A stretch of DNA of 64,000 nucleotides from Citrus sinensis. Taxonomy: Eukaryota > Streptophyta > Magnoliopsida > Sapindales > Rutaceae. Positions 56,801 to 64,000 of the stretch are shown one piece after another. The stretch is taken from assembly GCF_022201045.2 (NCBI RefSeq), contig NC_068558.1:38397501-38461500 (forward strand). Reading direction: 5' to 3'. Each line of letters begins with the position of its first letter. Position 1 is the stretch's first letter. The notes beneath the pieces were generated by a model. It worked only from the letters and a program-made list of their open reading frames with translations, was not told the origin of the DNA and made no database searches. A program made the position numbers and the translations under genes.

Positions 56801-58519
56801 GGACTCTACCATTTTGTAGATTTTGAAAAAGACAACTCCTACGCTTTTAGAAGTTGATATAATTGTATTTTGACAATGTGATTAATATGCTATAAAAGTA
56901 TCATTTGCAATTGTTTTTCTTCTTTAGAGATTTTGGTAATTAAATTTTTCTTTTCTCCTTTACCGGAACTGCCATTTTAACAGAAAAATTCTCCGCAACA
57001 GATTTGTTCGTTCCAAATTTAGGTTTTGACATGGTTTTCATTTGCATTATATTCTTAGTCTTCATTGGTTGTAAGATAATGTGCTCCTTCGTTAACACCT
57101 GCTGCTTGGTTGTATTTTGATGAATGTAATTTGAAATACTGCTGAATAGAATGTCATATTCCTTGTTTATGACTACTTTTATATAGCATTCCTGGACTGT
57201 AAGTTAACCTCTATGACTAATTTGCAGGATGCACTTACTGCCATTAAAGGAGGTCGTATTCCTTCACCTGGAAGTATGCCGTCTTTTCAAGAAATCAAGG
57301 AAACCTTAGGGTTCAACACTTACTATGAAGAAGAGAAGCGTTATGCCACTAGTATGAGGAGGTTGTCTTCAGAAAATGGTGTGTCAGACTTTGGCTCCTA
57401 AATCTAGAAACTTCTTTTACTACCAACTCTAGTTGTCACCAAGATAATCCGATCTCTCCGGGTTAGAAATGTGGAGTTAAAGTTGCATTTAGCATGAATG
57501 GTTCTATAACTGAGACTACAAGGATCTCTTTGGTGAATGAATAATAAATTCTAGCTGTCACTTGATACTTGCACATTTTTCTGGTTGAGCATCATGTTCA
57601 GTCTTCTGAAATTTTTTGAAACCTCTTGTTTAATATTTGTTCATTCATGTGCTGCATTCTTTAGCACACACAAGTAAATTATCAAATTTAGAAAACCCAA
57701 AACTTTTGGCTGGCCAATTTTGTCCCACTCCCACTCGGTTTCAAGTAATTTTCATACGTTACTGATTTGCTTTATAATATTCGTAATAATAAATATATTA
57801 TATGTCAGTGACCAGTAACTCATACGATACACAACCAATGGCTCAAGATGACACAGCACGGAGGGGTCAAAGTTCCCAAGATCCTATTGTCGAAGTGATT
57901 ACTCCTGAAGTATACACCAACTCTGGTGCAGGTGGTTCGAGGGATGCTTTCTCTGGGATCTGGTCTCGGACATTAAGAGTTAAAATCACTGGCAGAGATG
58001 GATTTGAGAAACTTGATGTTAGAATTCCTGTAAGTTCTCTTTCCATTGCAGTCAACATAAACCGTTCTTATAAGGTTATTTCTGGTTCTATCATAACACT
58101 CCTCCATATTTCTTGTGAATCGAAGTGATAAATAATTACACTACTTTATATATTTGGAATCAAATTTGGTTTCTTTCCTGATTAAGTTGTATCACTAAAA
58201 TGATGTACTAATTTTGTTTATGAAAAACTGACTTACTTTTTTCATCATCTTTTTCTCACAGGCTGGATTTTTGGATGGAATCACAAATGTAGTGCCAGGT
58301 ATAGTTTTTTATCGAACAAACTTTTTCAGCTCTCGTGTCTTTTTTCCAGATCCATCATTGAGAATCATAACAAAAAAATGTTGCTATTATGTTATTACAG
58401 CTTTAGGGGGAGTAAACCTCAAAGAACTTTTGAATGATGCAGCCGAAGAAGTCGGAGGGAAGCTACTGTTAGACTTTACTGACACAGTCGGTGACAGAAT
58501 TCAAGTCTTTCTTGAATGA
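53872..58519 (+). CDS. Isocitrate lyase/PEP mutase superfamily enzyme, plastid-type, with C-terminal extension (At2g43180-like)
   Basis: Eight exons keep one frame: 53872-54220, 54459-54670, 54840-55121, 56606-56728, 57228-57378, 57809-58029, 58262-58298 and 58401-58519 (TGA), giving about 497 residues. The Ser/Asn/Thr-rich first 75 residues look like a plastid transit peptide. The barrel domain has the metal-binding loop IGDGDNGYGN (about 154-163), ILEDQ (183-187) and a KACGH loop with Cys193 in the place of the isocitrate-lyase catalytic Cys. The family cleaves or rearranges C-C or C-P bonds in 2-methylisocitrate-like or carboxyphosphonate substrates; the plant substrate is not established to my knowledge. 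After about residue 330 comes a linker and a conserved C-terminal piece (KITGRDGFEKLDVRIP, then GGVNLKELL), unlike shorter plant members of about 340 residues. If the intron after exon 5 were retained, a stop six codons later would give the short form. Confidence 0.9.
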
Positions 58520-59575
58520 ATGCACCAGTCGGCAGCTGCCTGCCATGCTTCAAAGGTAAATGAATGCTCCTTGGCTGTGTGTAAAACAAAAAACTCAAAG
58601 CTAACCTTCTGAGAGTTGCGGTCTTGATATCATTCTCTCTTTTTGGAGGGGGGAACTCATATTTAATATTATTCCAGAAAATTGAATGAGCATAAGAACG
58701 GGAAAATCTTCAAGAGTTTCTCGATGGATACAATGCCACCCCAGTAGTTTTTTAAGCATTTGGAACAGAAGCTTCTTCAACCGGATATTGAAGCCCGTGG
58801 TCTGGGAAAATTAAAGATATTTGAAGAACGATGTGACTGATTATGTTGTATCATTATAATAATCTCACTAAACTCTGTTAATGCTTTTTGCTTAATCGCT
58901 CGAATAAGGTATTGTGCTTCTTGAAGGCATTTGTCTTAGGATGCGGCGAATGTGCCACGAATCGATTAGTCATGCATCAAGCAAGAACTTGGACTTTATT
59001 ATCCCAATGAAATGTGATAATACAATTTAGCATTAATTTACCATACTTTTGTGTGTAGCATTAATTATTGACATTAATTTTTTCTTCTCTGCTTAATTCT
59101 CGAGCACTTTAATACGTATACAAGAGTCCCAGGAGAAGTGCATAAACGATAATCCAAAGATGTAAATTAATTGAAAATGCAACTACAGATGAGAAATAGA
59201 AAAATGAATTTATCAAACTTATTGTTCGGTAAGTAGGCACACAAGTACATTCTTCAAAGTGACAAAGAATAATAGGTTTTTCCTCACCGTTACAACTTTC
59301 ACAACAGCTGAAGAAATCAATGAACAAAAAAAACTATCGAACCCCAAAGAAAACGACAGCTTAAGCAACAGATCTAAAGGATGAATGAACATAAATCACA
59401 TCGGGCCACTCCCTGGAAAATTACAACTATTGGTGAAAATACAGCTTTCGAAACAAAGTACATGGGACTCGGAGTTTATTGCAACTCTAGATTTGCTATG
59501 CCAACCTTCTTTACCTCATAATATAAATGTATCTACCATCTCCCACCTCAGTACAGTGGGGCAGGCGGCTTTATC
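58520..59575. other. Convergent 3' region between the lyase-family and epsin genes
   Basis: This holds the 3' UTRs of the two convergent genes; a second GT-AG intron in the 3' UTR of the first gene is possible. No gene is seen. Confidence 0.45.
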
Positions 59576-62500
59576 TTATCTGTAGCCGCCACCATAAGGT
59601 TGTCCATAAGGTTGTTGGGGAGAATAACCGCTAGCTCCTGTCATCGACCTATAACCACCCTGCATAGTTGATCCAGGAGGCATCGCTGTTTGCGGCTGCA
59701 TTTGGCTCATTCCCATATTCCCCGGACCCATATTCATCCCTGTGTTCATCCCCATCCCCATTCCCATTCCCATGGGCTGATTCATACCTCCATAACCCCC
59801 CATTCCCATGCCCATGCCCATGCCAATGCCTGCTCCAGGAGCTCCACCCATGCTCATGCCCGCAGCAGGAGCACCACCCATTCCCATACCCATACCCACA
59901 CCCATGCCCATACCCAAGCTAGAACCCATCGCAGTATTTGGTGGAGCCCGCAAAACGCCGGTGCCAGCACGACCTAACCCAGAACCAGATCCCATAGCTT
60001 TACCCATTGTGATGGTAGATGTCACTGCTGCCTGTTGTGGAGGTTGTTTCTCCATTCTCCTCTCTTTCCGATTAATTGCATCAAAATCAACACCAATGTC
60101 CGCCAGTGGATTTGTTTTAGCTGCGAACAGCAAAATCTATTTATGTTAATTTTCTAAGACAGATATTGAGAAATAAAAACCCAATAACATATTATTGTTG
60201 GTTCAACACCAAGAACTTACGTCCTGATATATTCAAATTAACTAGCCCTCTACTAAGTGTATCGGCCCAAACCGCTGATTTGGGCTCAAACTTAGCCTTG
60301 GATTGTTGAGGTTGTGGAACTATAGCAAGTGATCCTGTTGAAGAGGGAAGAACCGGTTGTGAAGCTACTGGGGGAGTTGGTGCTTGAGGAAGAAAATTAT
60401 TCAGTAAATCATTGTTCTGTTGTGTTGGACCAGTTGGATTTTGATGAGCAAATGCGGAACCATTTGGATTTTGATGAGCACTCAGTGGACCAGTTGGATT
60501 TTGATGACCAAATGCGGGACCAGTTGGATGTTGATAACCACTTGCTGGACCAGCTGGATTTTGATGAACGAATGCCTGACCAGTTGGATCTTGATGAGCA
60601 CCTACTGGAACAGCTGGATTTTGATGAGCAAATTGTGAAGCAGCAGGGACTGCAGAACCCTGATGGGCTAGGAAGTCCCCACTGTTAAACTGAGCAGTTG
60701 GTCCAGCTGGAGTTTGAGGAGCCATGTACGAAGTCACAGAAGCTGCGGAACTCCCCTGTGAAATGAAGTTATTATTGCTGAACTGTGCAGCTGATCTGGA
60801 TGACATTTGAGGCTCTACATATGGCGCTGCAGGAGACATAGATCCTGTCTGCGGTTGGAAGCTCCCATAAATATTAGCATTTGAGTGTGCAGGCTGGCCA
60901 GCAGGAGTTGAAAAGGGAACCTGCGATGCTGCGGCAGGTGAAGGTCCAGGAGGAGGAAGGATATCTGCCAGAACATCAGTGTCCTGCTGTGAAGTTGACA
61001 GTTCTTGAGGCAAAAACTGTGAGTTTCCTGGAGAAGGTTGAACATTGGGGACATTGGGTGCAGAGTATGTCATGCCATAGAATGACTCCTCAAAGTTATT
61101 GACAGATTCCCCTTGCGAAGCAGCTTGCTGGGGCATTTCTGCATTTTGGTTCAAGTGGAAGGGAGCAGTAGATGCCATTGCCTGTTGTGGAGCTGGAGCA
61201 TTGTCTGTAGAAGGGAGAGCCTTGAATGGAGTGTCCCCAAATGGATCTTCAAAAGTCTGAATCAAAAGAATATATGTAAATTTTCATCTGAGGTGTTAAA
61301 TGTAAATTAACTTTTTCCTTTTTACATGTGGTTCACAATCTCCCATTTAACTATCCTAACATAATGCATATGATGGTTCAATTTGAACATAACCTCTCAA
61401 CTTGGTAGACATCACACTAGAAATATTTAAGATATCTTCAAAATTGGCAAGTACTATATATCTTCAAAATTGGGTAAGTACTCTATCAAAATCAAGAGAC
61501 AAGTGGAAATCAACGAAGAACCCACGATATCTAGCCTACAAGCAAACACATGTTGCCTGATGGTGATTATAGTATAGCATGGACTAGGATGTCATTAGTG
61601 AAACCACTACATAACATTTTGATGTCCTAAATGAATGCCTAAAGTTCCTTCACAAACTATTCGCCGACATTTTTCCCACAGAATGCTTTCCCTTGTTCAA
61701 CTTTTTAACTATTGTGTAGAGGATGTTTCTAGCATTTTATAAAGCCAATGTGCTGTAACTCTATTTAAAAGCCATTAGCAGGCCCCAATTCAAGATGTGT
61801 GCCTTCAAGAGGCCATTAAGCCAGAAGGGGAAAATTGAACTTTAATATACTCACTAGACCAGCATTATGTGCATCACTGGAGAAGTTGAAATGATTCTAA
61901 ATATTGAACTGATTTATGACATGAATTAACACAACAAAAAATGATTTCAACAGAGTTTATAAATTAGAGAACAATATTACCTGATTCACAACATTGGATG
62001 CTGATTGTGATGCTGGATATGTGGATGCTGCACCAGAGTTTGAGAATGCCTCAGCTTCAGTAGTGGAACTTGCAGGCACGCTTGGCATAATAGCCAATGC
62101 ATTTGAAGAAAATGAATCTGACAGAGAGCCAAGCAAGTCTATCTCAGCAGAGTTTGAAGTTGCAAGGGCAGCAGCGGTCGGCATAGAAGCAGAAGCTGAT
62201 AAAAGAACGGTAAAATAAAATGAGTTACAGTACTGTGTATCATCACAAAAGCAGCAGCCAAAAGGGCACAGTCCTAGCTCCTCAAAACAACTATTTCCCC
62301 AATCAGATCAACCCCAACATCCCGCCAATCATTGCACATCCTTATCCTTGTTCAAGCATGTGGTCCAGTGGGGAGCTGCGTCAAACAGATTGCAAAACAC
62401 TTGGAATCTAGGAAATTTCGCATACTTAACCAAAAATTTAGTGTTTTCAGTCATTTTATTAAATCTAAAAGAAACAACAAAAATTAAAATACTTCCAATT

Positions 62501-64000
62501 GAAAACATCCAGTGCCCTCTTCTCCTTCAAGCAACATAGAATAGCTTGGCCAGCATAAAATTAACCAGAACATGGGATATGATCAGCATATCAAAATTAC
62601 TGATAATAGAAAATCCTTCTTACTGACTCAGATGCAGGATAACCCAAATTCTCTTAGTACATGTAGGAAAGCTAATTCCCGATCAACAGAACTGGGAAAT
62701 GATTTTAAAGAGAACTAGCATACTGAGTACCATCTTGCTTTTATGTGCACGTCTGGACATAACAAAATTCAAAGTCTCAAATGAGATCAGCATGCCAATG
62801 ACAAGGGGGCTTCTAATTACATCTAAACTAACGGTTTAAAGTAGAACCAATGAACGTAGCACATCTCTTTCCTAGCTAAGATCGATAATAAAGTAAAGAT
62901 CGGCTTCCAAAAGCATTCTGACATAATAGTTAATTTGGCTCCTGAAAGAGCATTGTACATGAGAGTCGCTGAAAGTCAACACAACCTGGCAGTAACTCTT
63001 GCTCCACCTGAAGACCTCAGCAGTGCAATTTTTTAAAATGTTAATTAAGAAAGATTTATTATGATAAGAGTCCATAAAAGAGCCTCAATTTAACAAGAGC
63101 ACAAACTACAGCCAAATTCAAATTTGGCTGCAGAAAATAAAGGCACAAAGCACATACATAAACCTTCCTTGGACCCAACCTGAAGCCTAAACTACTGCCA
63201 AACAAATTCTTCATGCTTTCTAAATTGACTTTATGGATGCTTTCTCAGATTCTCCAACCCCCATAAAGTGCGTGTCTATTTTAGCCAAACATAACAGACA
63301 AGAAAAGGTTTTGGCTATTTAGAAACACATTTAGAACAGGCAAAAGTATTTACAAACCAACCTAAATGAATCAACCTTACAGGCCATTGCTGCACCCCCA
63401 CCCAGATATCGAAGGCAAGAACCTAGAATGTATTAGTTACTTCGCACTTATAGAAGCACCAGCTCATACCATGAATACAAGTACTCCAATACACTTTCAA
63501 GTAGGAAAACTTACAATAAAAAAAGGACAAACAAGTATGGTCACATTTAACCATATTTTAGAGAAACTAAATGCCAATGCAGATTACATATCAACACTAT
63601 CATACCCTCAGGTCATGATCCTTATCCAGAGATGAGACAAAAAATGTGCTTAATAAATTAATATGAACACAAATAAAATTAAATACCGAACAAAGATGCC
63701 CTCACCCGATGGCAACATGTTCAAACATCTTAACTATAAGAAATCATGGGGTGGAATCTTTAACAGCATGAAAAGATATTACAACAAGGCACTTCACAAT
63801 TTGAGCAGAAGAATTACATGAAAAAGGGAATTATTGTACCTTGAACTGAACCACGTGGATCAAATTCATCAGGAGCCACAGCTTCCTGATTAGCAGATGT
63901 AAAATTGTCAAAAGTATTGGTTGCTTGGTTTGGATTATGACTTGCAGGTGGAGAAGAAGCTCCAGGAGCAGCTGGTGGAGAAGAAGATCCAGGAGCAGCT
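59576..64000 (-). CDS. EPSIN2: EPSIN2/3-like clathrin adaptor, C-terminal part (N terminus outside window)
   Basis: On the minus strand, exons 63840-64000 (incomplete), 61981-62195, 60221-61256 and 59576-60120 (TAA) keep one frame. They encode the disordered tail of a plant epsin: a Pro/Ser/Ala-rich part with [19 protein letters not shown], the DPF motif in [15 protein letters not shown] (AP-2 type adaptor binding), and [13 protein letters not shown] repeat region rich in HQNPTGP follows, then [16 protein letters not shown] and [19 protein letters not shown], and a Met/Gly-rich end that finishes in GQPYGGGYR. The membrane-binding ENTH domain should lie beyond base 64000. Epsins link ubiquitinated or SNARE cargo to clathrin on endosomal, vacuolar or plasma membranes. 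An intron of 1.6 kb (62196-63839) separates the first two exons seen here. EPSIN2 or EPSIN3 cannot be separated with certainty. Confidence 0.92.
60420..60650 (-). repeat. 30-bp coding minisatellite in the epsin gene
   Basis: Units of the type GGACCAGTTGGATTTTGATG plus ten variable bases recur about every 30 bases in plus sense. They encode about eight copies of a ten-residue unit like [10 protein letters not shown] in the protein. Because the period is a multiple of three, copy changes keep the frame. Confidence 0.88.
62196..63839 (-). other. Long intron of the epsin gene
   Basis: This 1.64 kb intron is bounded by GTACAAT (63839, donor in minus sense) and TTATCAG (62196, acceptor). Short plus-strand ORFs in it show no family resemblance. 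Confidence 0.6.

Noticed and set aside
59668..60149. His/Pro- and Met/Pro-rich plus-strand ORFs
   Set aside because: They are antisense shadows of the Met/Gly-rich epsin C terminus.
1..64000. CRISPR array, bacterial operons, rRNA genes
   Set aside because: The direct repeats found are transposon or tandem repeats without unique spacers. Intron-bearing genes show a plant nuclear genome. No rRNA-like sequence was seen.

Overview
This is a plant nuclear window. The genes have many short GT-AG introns, plastid and mitochondrial targeting leaders, AT-rich intergenic DNA, and plant-type transposons (Ty1/copia, a Ty3-type gag-only element, MULE, hAT and Tourist-like MITEs, a tRNA-derived SINE). The gene content points to a dicot. 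A rosid such as Citrus would fit, but that is an impression and was not tested.

Conserved host genes lie at the two ends. On the left, the 3' part of an SLC35F-type transporter (246-3963, +) is convergent with a 12-exon gene for a plastid-type protein with a DUF2470-like end (4394-9413, -). On the right are a PORR-domain organelle RNA-splicing protein (43693-44979, -), an isocitrate-lyase/PEP-mutase family enzyme with an extra C-terminal domain (53872-58519, +), and the C-terminal half of an EPSIN2-like clathrin adaptor (59576-64000, -), convergent with the enzyme gene. From memory, the left pair and the last two genes are also neighbours in Arabidopsis, which would suggest conserved synteny.

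The middle, about 10-53 kb, is accessory. It is a decaying tandem cluster of BAHD acyltransferases: intact copies at 11381 and 31401, a frameshifted copy at 24267, a 5' stub at 20958 and a promoter-only remnant near 51460. Transposons have inserted between these copies. The main ones are (a) a ~6 kb Mutator-like element with an apparently intact FAR1/FRS-type transposase and a convergent second gene for a GRF zinc-finger membrane protein, with a 78-bp tandem array between them; (b) a 6.0 kb Ty1/copia element with a GCTGA target duplication, a degenerate gag-pol, no visible tRNA primer site and a 16-nt LTR/leader complementarity that suggests self-priming; its U3 is packed with AACGG/CCGTT motifs; (c) a 2.07 kb gag-only Ty3-type element (TR-GAG-like) nested in a Pumilio pseudogene; (d) a ~1.6 kb foldback palindrome; and (e) several MITEs and one SINE.

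The strongest candidates for something undescribed are the possible self-priming copia element with G2/M-type motif arrays, and the two-gene FRS + GRF Mutator element whose terminal repeats carry 27-bp palindromes. All coordinates come from reading the sequence by eye. Exon borders were chosen from GT/AG sites that keep the frame.
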